In this document: positions 43,211 to 52,824 of the stretch, one piece after another
How the letters are laid out: each line of letters starts with the position of its first letter
How positions within the stretch are numbered: the stretch's first letter is position 1
Origin: Lachnospiraceae bacterium
GTDB lineage: Bacteria > Bacillota > Clostridia > Lachnospirales > Lachnospiraceae
Reading direction: 5' to 3'
NCBI GenBank assembly: GCA_022791575.1
Contig: JAAVZI010000015.1
Span: 1 to 64,000, forward strand
DNA length: 64,000 bases
Position numbers and translations under genes: made by a program
The notes under the pieces: generated by a model
What the model was told of the DNA's origin: nothing
The model's input: only the letters and a program-made list of their open reading frames with translations
Database searches by the model: none

Positions 43211-43309
43211 CCATACCAAAATGCTATGAGGTATGGTCTAATATCAGCACTTTTATACCAAAATACTATTTTTCAGTTCTCTATTGCAAAAAGCCAAGCA
43301 TTTTGGTAT
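43211..43309. promoter_or_regulatory. Three ATACCAAAAT operator sites between araC-type gene and sugar operon
   Basis: ATACCAAAATGCTAT (43213-43227) and ATACCAAAATACTAT (43255-43269) are direct copies. The inverse, AGCATTTTGGTAT, ends at 43309. The first also forms an inverted repeat CCATACC (43211-43217)/GGTATGG (43230-43236). The sites lie between two divergent genes, as expected for the adjacent AraC-family regulator. Confidence 0.65.
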
Positions 43310-43312
43310 ATT
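43284..43312 (+). promoter_or_regulatory. Promoter of the AraC-type gene
   Basis: TTGCAA (43284-43289), 17-bp spacer, TATATT (43307-43312). The third operator (ATTTTGGTAT, 43300-43309) overlaps its spacer and -10, predicting autorepression. The -10 ends only 6 bases before the ATG at 43319. Confidence 0.6.
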
Positions 43313-43318
43313 AATTGT

Positions 43319-44155
43319 ATGAGTGAAGTTATTTTTTCAGTATTCCCAAGTGAAAATTTTATAGATTTAGGGCTTTACCAGTTTGGCTGGGAACAGTGCG
43401 ACCCCTCGCATTCGTTTGGCCCTGCTGCCAGAAATCATTACTTGTTCCATTATGTTATTTCTGGAACTGGAACCTTATTTGCCCAGAATTCCCATGGGAT
43501 TAGTATGGAATATGCAATAAAAAGCGGTCAGGGCTTTATGCTGTTCCCTAACCAGATCTGCACTTATATTGCCGATCAGAACCTTCCATGGGAATATGCC
43601 TGGCTGGAATTCGACGGCCTGCGAGCAAAAGAGATCGTAGAAATCTCTGGTTTGACCATCAATAGTCCGGTTTACAAGGCAAGATATAAGGAACTCGCCC
43701 AGCATATGAAGGAGGAAATGCTGTATATTATCAACCATGGAGAAGAATCTCCTATACATCTAATCGGACATCTATACCTATTTTTGGATGCCTTTTTACG
43801 TTCTTCTGCTAATACACCGATTAATAAAGGCAATAGTTTACGGGATTTTTATATAAAAGAAGCGATATCTTTCATTGAACAGAATTTCCAGAATAACATT
43901 TCTGTTGAAGATATCGCTGCTGCCTGCGGACTAAACCGCAGTTATTTTGGTAAAATTTTTCATGAAAATATGGGGAAAACCCCACAGGAATTCTTAATCT
44001 CTTACCGGATGACAAAAGCATCCGAACTTCTTCGACTAACCCAGCTCCCCATCGGAGATATCAGCTGCGCCGTCGGCTATGAAAACCCCCTGCACTTTTC
44101 GCGGGCATTCAAAAAAGTATACGGTGTATCTCCACGTAACTGGCGGCAGACATAA
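43319..44155 (+). CDS. AraC-family transcriptional regulator of the alpha-galactoside operon
   Basis: A 278-residue regulator. The N-terminal cupin-like sugar-binding domain (about 15-150) includes the motifs HYVISGTGTLF and GFMLFPNQICTYIADQ. The C-terminal double helix-turn-helix (about 180-278) has ISVEDIAAACGLNRSYFGKIFHENMGKTPQEFLISYRM and IGDISCAVGYENPLHFSRAFKKVYGVSPRNWR. It is divergent from the ABC/GH36 operon and likely activates it with alpha-galactoside as the effector. The start at 43319 agrees with the family's N-terminus, yet no ribosome site precedes it. Longer upstream frames overlap the sugar-binding protein gene and are unlikely. Confidence 0.85.
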   Translation: MSEVIFSVFPSENFIDLGLYQFGWEQCDPSHSFGPAARNHYLFHYVISGTGTLFAQNSHGISMEYAIKSGQGFMLFPNQICTYIADQNLPWEYAWLEFDGLRAKEIVEISGLTINSPVYKARYKELAQHMKEEMLYIINHGEESPIHLIGHLYLFLDAFLRSSANTPINKGNSLRDFYIKEAISFIEQNFQNNISVEDIAAACGLNRSYFGKIFHENMGKTPQEFLISYRMTKASELLRLTQLPIGDISCAVGYENPLHFSRAFKKVYGVSPRNWRQT

Positions 44156-44168
44156 TACCGCCAGTTAC
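44136..44168. repeat. Stem-loop over the end of the AraC-type gene
   Basis: A perfect 11-bp inverted repeat GTAACTGGCGG (44136-44146)/CCGCCAGTTAC (44158-44168) includes the stop codon. There is no T-run, so it is a weak terminator or mRNA-end stem for the convergent gene pair. Confidence 0.5.
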
Positions 44169-44200
44169 GCATAAACCGAAGTCTGCTAATGTAATATGCA

Positions 44201-44686
44201 TTACTTCACTTTCTCTATTCTGGAAACATGATCCGCTGCTGCAAGCAGCCGCTCGTCTGCCCGACGACCAGTTAGAATTAGATCGGTCGACTCCCAGCGG
44301 CTGTCAAACAGATCCATAATCTCCTCAACTGAAACCAGCCCCTGTTCCACCAGACCCAGTACCTCATCTAAAATCAACAAATCCGCTTCCTTAGTCGTCA
44401 GTACTTTCTTGGAGAACTTTAAGCCATTCTGCATATTAATGACTGCCTCCTGTTTCTTTTCTTCTGTCAGTTCATCATAGCAGACGTCCTCTTTCTCAAA
44501 AGAAAACCACTTAATATTCGGTTCCAGACTCTGCACAAAGGCACTCTGTTCGAACGTCCTGCCTTTCAGAAACTGAATCAGAATCACGGTCTTCCCCTGT
44601 ATAGCCGCATGTATCGCACTGCCTATGGCTGCTGCCGTCTTACCTTTTCCTTCTCCGTAAAAAATACTGACTGTTCCTCGTTCCAT
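44201..44686 (-). CDS. cobO: Corrinoid (cob(I)alamin-type) adenosyltransferase, CobO/BtuR family
   Basis: A 161-residue P-loop enzyme that transfers adenosyl from ATP to reduced corrinoid, producing coenzyme B12. YGEGKGKTAAAIG at 10-22 is the reversed-geometry Walker loop of the CobA/CobO family; LILDEVLGLVEQGLV and LILTGRRADERLL follow. The chain is slightly shorter than CobA of Salmonella because the N-terminal extension is missing, as in many Clostridia. It is not near other cobalamin genes. It lies 23 bases downstream of the FGGY kinase and could be co-transcribed with it. Confidence 0.9.
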   Translation of the reverse strand: MERGTVSIFYGEGKGKTAAAIGSAIHAAIQGKTVILIQFLKGRTFEQSAFVQSLEPNIKWFSFEKEDVCYDELTEEKKQEAVINMQNGLKFSKKVLTTKEADLLILDEVLGLVEQGLVSVEEIMDLFDSRWESTDLILTGRRADERLLAAADHVSRIEKVK

Positions 44687-44709
44687 GACACACCCCTTAT
44701 CTTTCTCTG

Positions 44710-46302
44710 TTATTTGAGAGAATCTACAGCTGCACGCTCAATCGCCAGTCCGTCTGTATATCGTTTAATAAATGTATCGAAGCCTTCCACGTCTGTAGCT
44801 GCCGGCTCCATTCTTGTACCGGCATCACTACCAAATACCTGCTGATTCAGGAATTCATCCAGCTGCTCTCCGTCTTTATGAATCATATAGGAAGCCAGCA
44901 AGGCAATTCCCCATGCACCACCTTCGCCAGCGGTCTCCATAACAGAAACCGGTGTATTAATCGCTCCAGCCAGAATGCGCTGTCCCACACCCTTTGTCTT
45001 GAACAAACCGCCATGCCCAAAGATCTGATCCAGCTGAACATGCTCCTGCTTCATCAATATATCCATGCCTGTCTTTAAAGCTCCCAAAGAAGTATAGAGA
45101 TGCACACGCATAAAGTTCGCCAGATTAAACTTACTGTCTGGAGTCCTTACGAACAGAGGACGTCCCTCTTCAAAATGTGTAATATGCTCTCCGGAAAAAT
45201 AATTATAAGCCAGCAAGCCTCCACAGTCTGCATCTCCTTCCAGTGCTTTGCGGTACAGAGTGCCGAATAACTGATCCATATCCACTTGTATCCCCATAGC
45301 TTCTGAATATTCCTTAAACAGATTTACCCAGGCATTCAAATCAGAAGTACAGTTGTTACAGTGCACCATAGCCACTAAATCTCCAGCCGGAGTCGTAACC
45401 AAATCAATTTCTTCATATACTTTGGATAGTTCCTGTTCCAGAACTACCATTGAGAATACTGAAGTTCCGGCAGATACATTTCCCGTACGTTTTGCCACAC
45501 TGTTGGTAGCAGCCATGCCGGTTCCTGCGTCTCCTTCCGGCGGACATAAAGGAATTCCGGCTTTCAGCCTGCCGGAAGGATCTAACAGCTTCGCCCCTTC
45601 TTCTGTCAGCACACCTGCCTCGTCTCCTGCTACCAGAACCTCCGGCAGAATCTCCTCTAGCTTCCAGCCGAATCCCTGATCTTTTACAGCTTCATTAAAC
45701 TTCGCAATCATATTCTCATTAAACTTCTTAGAGGAAATGTCAATCGGGAACATACCAGAAGCTTCTCCAACTCCAAGTACTTTTCTGCCAGTCAGTTTCC
45801 AGTGAATATAGCCTGCCAGTGTTGTGAAAAAGTCCACCTTCGGCACATGTTCTTCTTTGTTCAAAACTGCCTGATATAAATGGGCAATGCTCCATCTCTG
45901 TGGAATATGGTACTGAAAAAGAGCGGTTAATTCTTCTGAAGCCTGCTGGGTAATCGTATTACGCCAAGTCCGAAATGGTACTAACAGCTCTTCGTTTTTA
46001 TCAAATGCCATATAACCATGCATCATGCCGCTGAATCCGATCGCTGCCATAGTCTCAAGTTCCACGCCGTACTGTCTTTCTACATCCTTAACTAAATCCT
46101 GATAACAATCTCTAAGCCCGTTCCAAATTGCATCCAGACTATACGTCCAAATATTATTCTCCAGCTGGTTCTCCCAGTCGTGACTGCCAGAAGCAATCGG
46201 AACATTCTGTTCATCAATTAACACCGCTTTAATTCTAGTTGAACCAAACTCAATGCCAAGCACTGTCTTTCCGTTGATGACAGCCTGTTTTACATCACTC
46301 AT
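44710..46302 (-). CDS. FGGY-family carbohydrate kinase
   Basis: A 530-residue sugar kinase with two actin-like ATPase lobes. [16 protein letters not shown] near 15-30 is the phosphate-1 loop, [14 protein letters not shown] follows, and [15 protein letters not shown] and [20 protein letters not shown] are the phosphate-2 and adenosine motifs. FGGY members include ribulokinase, xylulokinase and glycerol kinase. The length and the [13 protein letters not shown] segment recall the ribulokinase-like branch, but no isomerase or epimerase gene is adjacent, so the substrate is unassigned. The start ATG at 46302 has AGGAGG nine bases upstream; seven extra codons to an earlier start would overlap that site. 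Confidence 0.85.
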   Translation of the reverse strand: MSDVKQAVINGKTVLGIEFGSTRIKAVLIDEQNVPIASGSHDWENQLENNIWTYSLDAIWNGLRDCYQDLVKDVERQYGVELETMAAIGFSGMMHGYMAFDKNEELLVPFRTWRNTITQQASEELTALFQYHIPQRWSIAHLYQAVLNKEEHVPKVDFFTTLAGYIHWKLTGRKVLGVGEASGMFPIDISSKKFNENMIAKFNEAVKDQGFGWKLEEILPEVLVAGDEAGVLTEEGAKLLDPSGRLKAGIPLCPPEGDAGTGMAATNSVAKRTGNVSAGTSVFSMVVLEQELSKVYEEIDLVTTPAGDLVAMVHCNNCTSDLNAWVNLFKEYSEAMGIQVDMDQLFGTLYRKALEGDADCGGLLAYNYFSGEHITHFEEGRPLFVRTPDSKFNLANFMRVHLYTSLGALKTGMDILMKQEHVQLDQIFGHGGLFKTKGVGQRILAGAINTPVSVMETAGEGGAWGIALLASYMIHKDGEQLDEFLNQQVFGSDAGTRMEPAATDVEGFDTFIKRYTDGLAIERAAVDSLK

Positions 46303-46401
46303 ACTACATCCTCCTAATAACAAAATCTTAAGCTTGTTTTATTATACACCATATCCTGTATTTTTTCCAGTATAAATATACCAGATTTGTCAAATTAGGG
46401 A

Positions 46402-46430
46402 TTGTATCTTTTCCTAGTTTCCGTTATAAT
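46402..46430 (+). promoter_or_regulatory. Promoter of the sodium symporter gene
   Basis: TTGTAT (46402-46407), 17-bp spacer, TATAAT (46425-46430). The leader contains a small stem CTCCGC (46451-46456)/GCGGAG (46467-46472) before the ribosome site AAAGGAAAAG. A divergent TATAAT (46346-46341 on the minus strand) probably serves the FGGY kinase. Confidence 0.7.
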
Positions 46431-46492
46431 AGACTGATATTACTTATTAACTCCGCATTTTATACAGCGGAGATAAAGAAAGGAAAAGATTT

Positions 46493-47848
46493 ATGGAAAC
46501 AAAACATCATTTTTCGAATAAGATCGGATTTGTACTGGCTGCGGCCGGTTCCGCCGTAGGCTTGGGCAACCTTTGGCGTTTTCCTTACCTGGCTGCTAAA
46601 TACGGCGGCGGAACCTTTCTTCTGGTCTACATTATTCTGGCGGTAACTTTTGGCTTTGCTTTAATGATTACCGAAATAGCCATAGGACGCAGAACCGGAA
46701 AAAGCGCCCTGCACGCATTTGGCTCCCTTCACAAGAAAAGCGGTTTTATCGGAGTACTTGCCAGTATTGTCCCCATTTTGATTCTTCCCTATTATTGTGT
46801 AATCGGGGGCTGGGTTATTAAATTTATGTGGATTTTCCTGACCGGACAAGGCAACGCTGCTGTAAATAATAATTATTTTGGCGAATTTACCAGCAAGACA
46901 GTTGAACCTGTGTTCTGGCTGTTTTTATTTATCCTATTTACCCTGATTGTCATACTGCTGGGAGTCAATAAGGGTATTGAAAAGGTAAGTAAGATTTTAA
47001 TGCCACTTCTAATACTCCTGTCACTGATTATTACAGTATTTGTAGTTACCAGCCCTGGAGCCTGGGACGGTATCGTATATTATCTGAAGCCGAATTTTTC
47101 GGAACTTACGATTACTGCCTTTCTGGCTGCCGCCGGACAGATGTTCTATTCCATGTCACTGGCCATGGGAATTATGATTACTTATGGTTCCTACTCCTCT
47201 AAGAAGGATGATATTGAAAGCAGTGTCCGCAACATTGAGATTTTTGATACCTTAGTCGCCATTCTGGCTGGATTGATGATTGTCCCCGCTGTATTTGTAT
47301 TTTCTGGCGGCGATCAAGAAGCACTGTCTAAAGGCCCCACATTAATGTTTGTAACACTGCCAAAGGTATTTGAGAGTATGGCCGGCGGACAGATCATCGG
47401 AGCAATTTTCTTTGTGCTGGTGTTATTTGCTGCGCTGACTTCTGCTATCTCTCTGATGGAAACAGTGGTGTCCATTATAGTGGACAAATTTGGTACAGGC
47501 CGGAAGAAAACCGCAGTTGGAGTTGGAATCTATAGCGTAATTATGGCGATTCCTTCCTCCCTGGGATTCGGAATTTGGAGCGATATTTCGATTGGCGACA
47601 AAACAATCCTTGATATCTTTGACTTTATATCCAACAGCATTTTGATGCCTATTGTAGCCATATTAACTTGTGTATTTGTTGGATATATTATTAAGCCCAA
47701 AACCATTATTGATGAAGTAGAAAGTTCTACTCCTCGATTTAAGAGCAAAACTCTCTATGTTGTTGTGATTAAATACATTGCACCGATCTTGCTGGCGCTG
47801 ATTTTCCTCGCTTCCATATTGGAGGTTCTGGGTATTATTAAATTTTAA
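46493..47848 (+). CDS. Sodium-dependent amino acid transporter (NSS/SNF family)
   Basis: A 451-residue membrane protein of the neurotransmitter:sodium symporter family, with about eleven or twelve hydrophobic helices. The N-terminus KIGFVLAAAGSAVGLGNLWRFPYLAAKYGGGTF is helix 1, the unwound sodium/substrate site. ITEIAIGRRTGKSA, MFYSMSLAMGIMITYGSY (helix 6) and LVLFAALTSAISLMETVVS (helix 8) match LeuT-like proteins. It imports an unidentified amino acid with sodium. It is monocistronic and ends at a strong stem-loop. Confidence 0.92.
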   Translation: METKHHFSNKIGFVLAAAGSAVGLGNLWRFPYLAAKYGGGTFLLVYIILAVTFGFALMITEIAIGRRTGKSALHAFGSLHKKSGFIGVLASIVPILILPYYCVIGGWVIKFMWIFLTGQGNAAVNNNYFGEFTSKTVEPVFWLFLFILFTLIVILLGVNKGIEKVSKILMPLLILLSLIITVFVVTSPGAWDGIVYYLKPNFSELTITAFLAAAGQMFYSMSLAMGIMITYGSYSSKKDDIESSVRNIEIFDTLVAILAGLMIVPAVFVFSGGDQEALSKGPTLMFVTLPKVFESMAGGQIIGAIFFVLVLFAALTSAISLMETVVSIIVDKFGTGRKKTAVGVGIYSVIMAIPSSLGFGIWSDISIGDKTILDIFDFISNSILMPIVAILTCVFVGYIIKPKTIIDEVESSTPRFKSKTLYVVVIKYIAPILLALIFLASILEVLGIIKF

Positions 47849-47893
47849 ATCGGGTAGGAGGTAGATAAAATAATCATCTACCTCCTACCCGAT
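47849..47893. terminator. Bidirectional terminator between NSS transporter and ftsH
   Basis: A perfect 18-bp stem ATCGGGTAGGAGGTAGAT (47849-47866)/ATCTACCTCCTACCCGAT (47876-47893) with a 9-base loop between two convergent genes. It overlaps the last base of neither coding region's essential part and starts at the symporter's stop. Confidence 0.75.
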
Positions 47894-47910
47894 TAATTTC
47901 CTGCAAATTT

Positions 47911-49932
47911 TTATACAGGAACATTGGTATCTCCATAGACAGTTCCACCCTGGTAAATATCTCCTGGCTGGTTTTGACTGACAGAGCTCTCTGGCTCTTC
48001 ATGCATTTCAACGGTCTCAATCTCTTTTGGCTCAGCAGGCCTCTCATCCTTAGATTCTGCTGCTTCACCGCCGCGTATTCTGTGAAATATCTCCATAAAC
48101 TCTTTTCCTGTAATCGTCTCTTTCTGAAACAGGAAATCCGCAATGGCATCCAGACACTCCCGATTCTCAAGCAGAAGCCCTTTGGCTTCTTCATAGCGGA
48201 CCTTAATCATCTGCATAACCTCACGGTCAACCTCTGATTCTGTTTCTTCCCCGCAATTTGCTACTCTGCGGCGCTCCAGATACTGATCCTGAATGGTTTC
48301 CAATGCTACCAGGCCGAATTTCTCTGACATTCCATATTGGGTAATCATAGCTCTAGCTATAGCTGTGGCCCGTTCAATATCATTGGCAGCTCCGGTGGTA
48401 ACCGTATCAAATACGATTTCTTCTGCGGCGCGGCCAGCCAGGAGTGTCAGCAGTTCTGCCTCCAATTCATCCCTGGTCTTCATATATTTCTCTTCCTCTG
48501 GCACCTGCATCACATAACCCAAAGTACCCATTGTTCTTGGCACAATGGTAATCTTCTGTACTGGTTCGGAATCCTTAGTCAGAGCCGTCACCAGAGCATG
48601 CCCTACCTCATGATACGCTACAGTACGTTTCTCTCGATCATTCATCAGACGGTCCTTCTTCTCCTTACCGGCAATTACTACCTCTACCGACTCAAAAAGG
48701 TCTGCCTGAGAGACCAGCCTTCTTCCATGCTTCACCGCGTTGATAGCAGCTTCATTAATAATATTAGCCAGATCCGAACCTACCGTGCCGGCAGTTGCCA
48801 GGGCGATCTCATTCAAGTCCACGGTCTCATCCAGCGGCACATTCTGAGAATGTACCCGCAAGGTATCCAAACGCCCTTTTAAATCCGGCTTATCCACAAT
48901 TACCCGACGGTCAAAACGACCGGGCCGCAGCAAGGCCTTATCTAGTACATCCGGGCGGTTCGTTGCAGCCAGGATCAATAAGCCCTTAGAAGTATCAAAT
49001 CCGTCCATCTCCGATAAAAGCTGGTTTAACGTCTGCTCCCTCTCGTCATTGCCGCCATAACGGCTGTCACGGCTCTTGCCAATCGCATCGATCTCATCAA
49101 TAAACACAATACAGGGCGCCGATTCCTGCGCCTGCTTAAATAAATCACGAACACGAGAAGCACCCACACCTACAAACATTTCTACAAAATCCGAACCGGT
49201 CAGTGAGAAAAAGGGAACTTTAGCTTCTCCTGCAACCGCTTTGGCAAGCAGCGTCTTACCGGTTCCAGGGGGACCGATTAAAAGTGCACCTTTGGGAAGC
49301 TTGGCCCCAATCTGTGCATATTTTCCAGGAAAATGCAGAAAATCCACAACCTCCTGCAGGGACTCCTTTGCCTCTTCCTGACCTGCGACATCACGGAAAG
49401 TCACACCGGTGGACTTTTCCACATAGACTTTGGCATTACTCTTGCCGACTCCCATCATTCCGCCGCCTTTGGACATCTTTCTCATTAAAAATCCCAGTCC
49501 AATCCAGACAATAGCCACTGGAAGGGCATACATCAAAAGCAGGTCCAGCACGGTATTATTGGTATTCTGAATATCGGCCTTAATCTTTACATTTTTTTCC
49601 TTTAATAAAGGAAGCAGCTCTTCATCATTCAGATAACCCGTATAATATTTGATCTGTGTCAGGGCATTCATACTACTCCTGCTGTCTTTCGGTATAATTA
49701 CAATACGCCCGCTGGTCTCAAATGTAACGGATTTCACTTCATCCTCTTCTACCATTTCCAGAAATTCATCAAAGGTAATCTCTTTGGTGGTTGCATTTTC
49801 AAAAAAACTGCTGAAAAAGCTGATACCAATGCAGGTCAGAATCGCAAATACAGCAAATGCAATCCAGGTAGTCCTGCGCTGCGGAGACTTACCCCCATTA
49901 TTTCCATTGCGGTTATTTTGGTTTTGTTCCAT
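47911..49932 (-). CDS. ftsH: ATP-dependent zinc metalloprotease FtsH
   Basis: A 673-residue membrane AAA+ protease that degrades membrane and regulatory proteins. Two N-terminal membrane helices (about 22-42 and 130-150) flank an extracellular loop with [13 protein letters not shown]. The AAA domain has GPPGTGKT at 220-227, FIDEIDAIG (Walker B) and the second region of homology with RPGRFDRRV. The zinc site H441-E-x-x-H445 appears as HEVGH (Val in the usual Ala place). The C-terminal tail after about 610 is Glu/Pro-rich and not conserved. The ATG follows GAAGGAGAATATTAC. Confidence 0.97.
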   Translation of the reverse strand: MEQNQNNRNGNNGGKSPQRRTTWIAFAVFAILTCIGISFFSSFFENATTKEITFDEFLEMVEEDEVKSVTFETSGRIVIIPKDSRSSMNALTQIKYYTGYLNDEELLPLLKEKNVKIKADIQNTNNTVLDLLLMYALPVAIVWIGLGFLMRKMSKGGGMMGVGKSNAKVYVEKSTGVTFRDVAGQEEAKESLQEVVDFLHFPGKYAQIGAKLPKGALLIGPPGTGKTLLAKAVAGEAKVPFFSLTGSDFVEMFVGVGASRVRDLFKQAQESAPCIVFIDEIDAIGKSRDSRYGGNDEREQTLNQLLSEMDGFDTSKGLLILAATNRPDVLDKALLRPGRFDRRVIVDKPDLKGRLDTLRVHSQNVPLDETVDLNEIALATAGTVGSDLANIINEAAINAVKHGRRLVSQADLFESVEVVIAGKEKKDRLMNDREKRTVAYHEVGHALVTALTKDSEPVQKITIVPRTMGTLGYVMQVPEEEKYMKTRDELEAELLTLLAGRAAEEIVFDTVTTGAANDIERATAIARAMITQYGMSEKFGLVALETIQDQYLERRRVANCGEETESEVDREVMQMIKVRYEEAKGLLLENRECLDAIADFLFQKETITGKEFMEIFHRIRGGEAAESKDERPAEPKEIETVEMHEEPESSVSQNQPGDIYQGGTVYGDTNVPV

Positions 49933-50066
49933 GTAATATTCTCCTTCTTGTATAGTTCCTTACTATTATAATTACTGTCTTTCCATAAATCAATAGAAAT
50001 CCTGTGAAAATTTGCACACATAAATGAAATTTCCGAAAAGAACACATACATGATGCCATTTTGCTG

Positions 50067-50759
50067 CTAAATTTCTTCTACAAACAGAATTCCCTCTGCC
50101 TCGCCGACCAGGAATTGAAATTCCTCTGGACTGTGATGTTTCTTCCTTTTCACCATAATGACCATCGTTACATTTCCACCGTTCTGGCTGCGGTCATGCT
50201 CTAGCATGGTTCCCAATATCACAAAATCCGCTTCTTTGATTTTCACAATTACTCGTTTCATACTTCCTAAAGAATCCGCCTCAATGCAGTATTCCCGTAC
50301 ATACCGCCTGCTGTAGAAATACCGGTTTACTTTCTGAAAAGCAACCATCGCCATAGTCACAGCAAATGCTCCTACCACTGCCGCTTCATAAAAGCCAATC
50401 CCTATCGCCAGCCCCAAGCAGGCAGATGTCCATAAACCAGCTGCAGTCGTCAGACCCCGGACACGATGTGTCCTTGATGTTATAATGGTACCCACTCCCA
50501 GAAAACCTATGCCACTGATTACCTGAGCTCCCAGCCTTGCCGGATCGGCGCCAGGACTGACATACAGAATAATATACTGCCCTGTCATAGAAGTCATAGC
50601 AGCACCGACGCAGACCAGAATATGTGTTCGAAATCCTGCCACTTTCCCTCTGACCCCGCGTTCCATTCCGATAATTCCACTGCAGAACACAGCTAGCAGA
50701 ATCCGTAAGCAGATTGACCAGTAATTTAAATCTCGCAAATAACTCATCTCTACTTTCAT
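50067..50759 (-). CDS. MgtC/SapB family membrane protein
   Basis: A 230-residue protein. The MgtC domain occupies about residues 15-150 with four or five helices and the conserved GIIGMERGVRGKVAGFRTHILVCVGAAM, GIGFLGVGTII and VRGLTTAAGLWTSACLGLAIG motifs. A C-terminal soluble ACT-like region (about 155-230) is present, as in the longer members. MgtC proteins are linked to magnesium homeostasis and virulence, possibly by inhibiting ATP synthase; the function of chromosomal Firmicute versions is not settled. It is 45 bases downstream of aroD. Confidence 0.88.
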   Translation of the reverse strand: MKVEMSYLRDLNYWSICLRILLAVFCSGIIGMERGVRGKVAGFRTHILVCVGAAMTSMTGQYIILYVSPGADPARLGAQVISGIGFLGVGTIITSRTHRVRGLTTAAGLWTSACLGLAIGIGFYEAAVVGAFAVTMAMVAFQKVNRYFYSRRYVREYCIEADSLGSMKRVIVKIKEADFVILGTMLEHDRSQNGGNVTMVIMVKRKKHHSPEEFQFLVGEAEGILFVEEI

Positions 50760-50804
50760 GACCGTTACCCCCTGTCCTGCTAAAGCCCCATATGTTAACT
50801 ACTT

Positions 50805-51572
50805 CTATTGATTCTCATGTATGATTGCTAATATCTGCCGGAGCTTCCCCATCTCAATCTGGCCAGGAGCCGATGCCCTGCCCGCACTGGCAAATGTTAA
50901 AACACTTCCGAATATTTCACCGGACATACGGCTGATCAGCCCCTGCCCAGACATCGACATTGTAATAATGGGACACATTTCTGAATCTGAAGCTGCCTGA
51001 CAGGTAGCTGCCAGAAGCCTCTGCACATCCCCTGCATTCCTTGGCATTACAGCCAGCTTTGCTAGATCCATGCCAAAGTCCCGCATCTCATACAGACGTC
51101 TTACCATTTCTTCTGTTTCTGGCGTCTGCTGAAAATCATGGTTGGAACCAATCACCACCATCTGTTCTCTATGCAGCTGCTCCACCAGCCCTTCAACTGG
51201 GTTCCCAAACGAAAAGGCTTCCACATCTACTGCATCCACATAACCGCTTTGTGCTGCATGACAAAGCAGTTCCTGATATTGGTTCCATTCGATCTTTCGT
51301 TCCCCGCCTTCGTTCTTGGTACGAAAGGTAAAAAGAAGGGGAATCTCCTTTAGCTGTTCTCGAATTTCTTTTACGATCTCGTTTGCCCTCTGCCAATCGA
51401 ATATATGTTCATACCAGTCTGCACGCCACTCCACCAGATCTGGGGGATTCTCTAAGGATACGATCGCAGCTGCCGCCTCCCTAATCTCTGCTTCTGCTGC
51501 CCCTACGATCGGAACACAGATCTTAGGCATGCCCTCTCCTACATTCAAATTTCCGATTTTTACACATTTCAT
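50805..51572 (-). CDS. aroD: 3-dehydroquinate dehydratase, type I
   Basis: A 255-residue shikimate-pathway enzyme that forms 3-dehydroshikimate by a Schiff-base mechanism. PKICVPIVGAAEAEI, DLVEWRADWYEH, LLFTFRTKNEGGE, VIGSNHDFQQTP (catalytic His) and LAKLAVMPRN (Schiff-base Lys) are all present, ending in FASAGRASAPGQI. The start ATG at 51572 follows AGGAGGAACCGGCT; the frame extends fifteen codons further without a better site. It is far from other aro genes, between a glycosyltransferase and MgtC. Confidence 0.95.
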   Translation of the reverse strand: MKCVKIGNLNVGEGMPKICVPIVGAAEAEIREAAAAIVSLENPPDLVEWRADWYEHIFDWQRANEIVKEIREQLKEIPLLFTFRTKNEGGERKIEWNQYQELLCHAAQSGYVDAVDVEAFSFGNPVEGLVEQLHREQMVVIGSNHDFQQTPETEEMVRRLYEMRDFGMDLAKLAVMPRNAGDVQRLLAATCQAASDSEMCPIITMSMSGQGLISRMSGEIFGSVLTFASAGRASAPGQIEMGKLRQILAIIHENQ

Positions 51573-51630
51573 AGCCGGTTCCTCCTGTTCTTCTTCTGAA
51601 AAGCTAATTGCTGCCAATCGCTTCCTGATC

Positions 51631-52644
51631 CTAGCTTATTTCCTGATCCAGCATAAGCTGAATCTCTTCTGCCGCTTCCAGATTCCCTGCTGCCTGATAA
51701 CAGGAAATCAACTGCTTTAACGGATACTCCCTCTGGTAACGGATATTTAAAATGCATTCTGTCTCAAATGCCGCATTGCTGTACCAAAGCGCGGCCTCAT
51801 TATAGTTCTTCTTCTCCAGATAATAATCTCCCAGTTCACAACAAAGCTCTGACGGCGGTTCGCAGGCCACGCCTCTTAAGGCATATTGAAAAAAGGTCTC
51901 TGTATCCTCTAACCGCCTAGCACCCCTGGCCAAAATACAGATTGCTTCTTTAATCTCATCTATGGAACGTGCTCCGTCTTCCGCCGATTGCCGGAAAAAT
52001 TCCATAGCGCGGGAAAATTCGTCTATCGTTCCTCCAATGAACAGCTCTTTGGCATACATGGTATGCAGTCTTTGAGAAACGGTTCGATGATCCGCAATCA
52101 TTTTCTCAAAATGCTCAATATCACGGCTGCCATGGTATGCCGTCGGTAAATGCTGAATCTCAATCTCACTGTCATAAACAACCGGATCTAAGCGAACCAT
52201 CTCATGAATGGGATCGATAAAGCGGAATTCGCGTATACGCTTATAGAGCTTGGGCCGATACTCGCGATCATAATTATAAACCGTATTAAATGCAAGCTGG
52301 TTGCAGTAATACATCTGAACAATTTCCACTTCTTCTAACAATACCTGCTTCAGATCAAGAAACCGCCGGCGGTTGACCTCATCTAACACTTCGTCTGCAT
52401 CTGCGCAGTAAATATAATCCTTCGTTGCCTTTGAAAAAGAAAAGTTTCTGGCTGCTGCAAAATCATCATTCCAGGAAAAATCATAGATCTTATCTGTATA
52501 TCTGCGTGCAACTGCTTTTGTCTGATCCGTAGAACCTGTATCTACAATAATCACTTCATCCATAAGATCTGCTACCGAATCCAGACAGCGCGCCAGAACC
52601 TGTTCTTCATTTCTAACAATCATACATAAGCTGATGGTAATCAT
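51631..52644 (-). CDS. Family 2 glycosyltransferase with C-terminal TPR-like helices
   Basis: A 337-residue protein. The N-terminal GT-A domain (about 1-220) starts ITISLCMIVRNEEQVLARCLDSV, has VDTGSTDQT and the metal-binding D-A-D as YCADADEVL near 83-91. The C-terminal third is made of helical repeats (ELGDYYLEKKNYNEAALWYSNAA). This layout is shared with SunS-like peptide S-glycosyltransferases and with many uncharacterised Firmicute GT2 proteins. No peptide precursor or surface-polysaccharide genes are nearby, so the acceptor is unknown. The ATG at 52644 follows AAAGGAGAAAC. The frame continues upstream into repeat R4 and is not coding there. Confidence 0.85.
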   Translation of the reverse strand: MITISLCMIVRNEEQVLARCLDSVADLMDEVIIVDTGSTDQTKAVARRYTDKIYDFSWNDDFAAARNFSFSKATKDYIYCADADEVLDEVNRRRFLDLKQVLLEEVEIVQMYYCNQLAFNTVYNYDREYRPKLYKRIREFRFIDPIHEMVRLDPVVYDSEIEIQHLPTAYHGSRDIEHFEKMIADHRTVSQRLHTMYAKELFIGGTIDEFSRAMEFFRQSAEDGARSIDEIKEAICILARGARRLEDTETFFQYALRGVACEPPSELCCELGDYYLEKKNYNEAALWYSNAAFETECILNIRYQREYPLKQLISCYQAAGNLEAAEEIQLMLDQEIS

Positions 52645-52670
52645 GTTTCTCCTTTCGTTTACAAAATGTC

Positions 52671-52815
52671 TTAGGTGATTGCGAAAGTCGTATTCCAGGC
52701 GACGAGTTTGAACAATAGATACAAAAATTCCGCTCAAAGACGTTTTTAATTCGCTACATTTTTGTATCTATTGCCCAAACTCTGACATTGAATTAAAGGT
52801 TTCGCAAATGTCTAA
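52671..52815. repeat. Hairpin repeat copy R4, short-loop form
   Basis: A 145-bp copy from ttaggtgattgcgaaagtc to gtttcgcaaatgtctaa. The stem has gagtttg(a/g)(a/g)caatagatacaaaaat on the left and its inverse on the right. It lies in the 630-bp gene-free region 52645-53274, which is almost entirely four adjacent copies of this family (R4-R7). The copy is flanked on both sides by acaaaatgtc. Confidence 0.85.
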
Positions 52816-52824
52816 CAAAATGTC

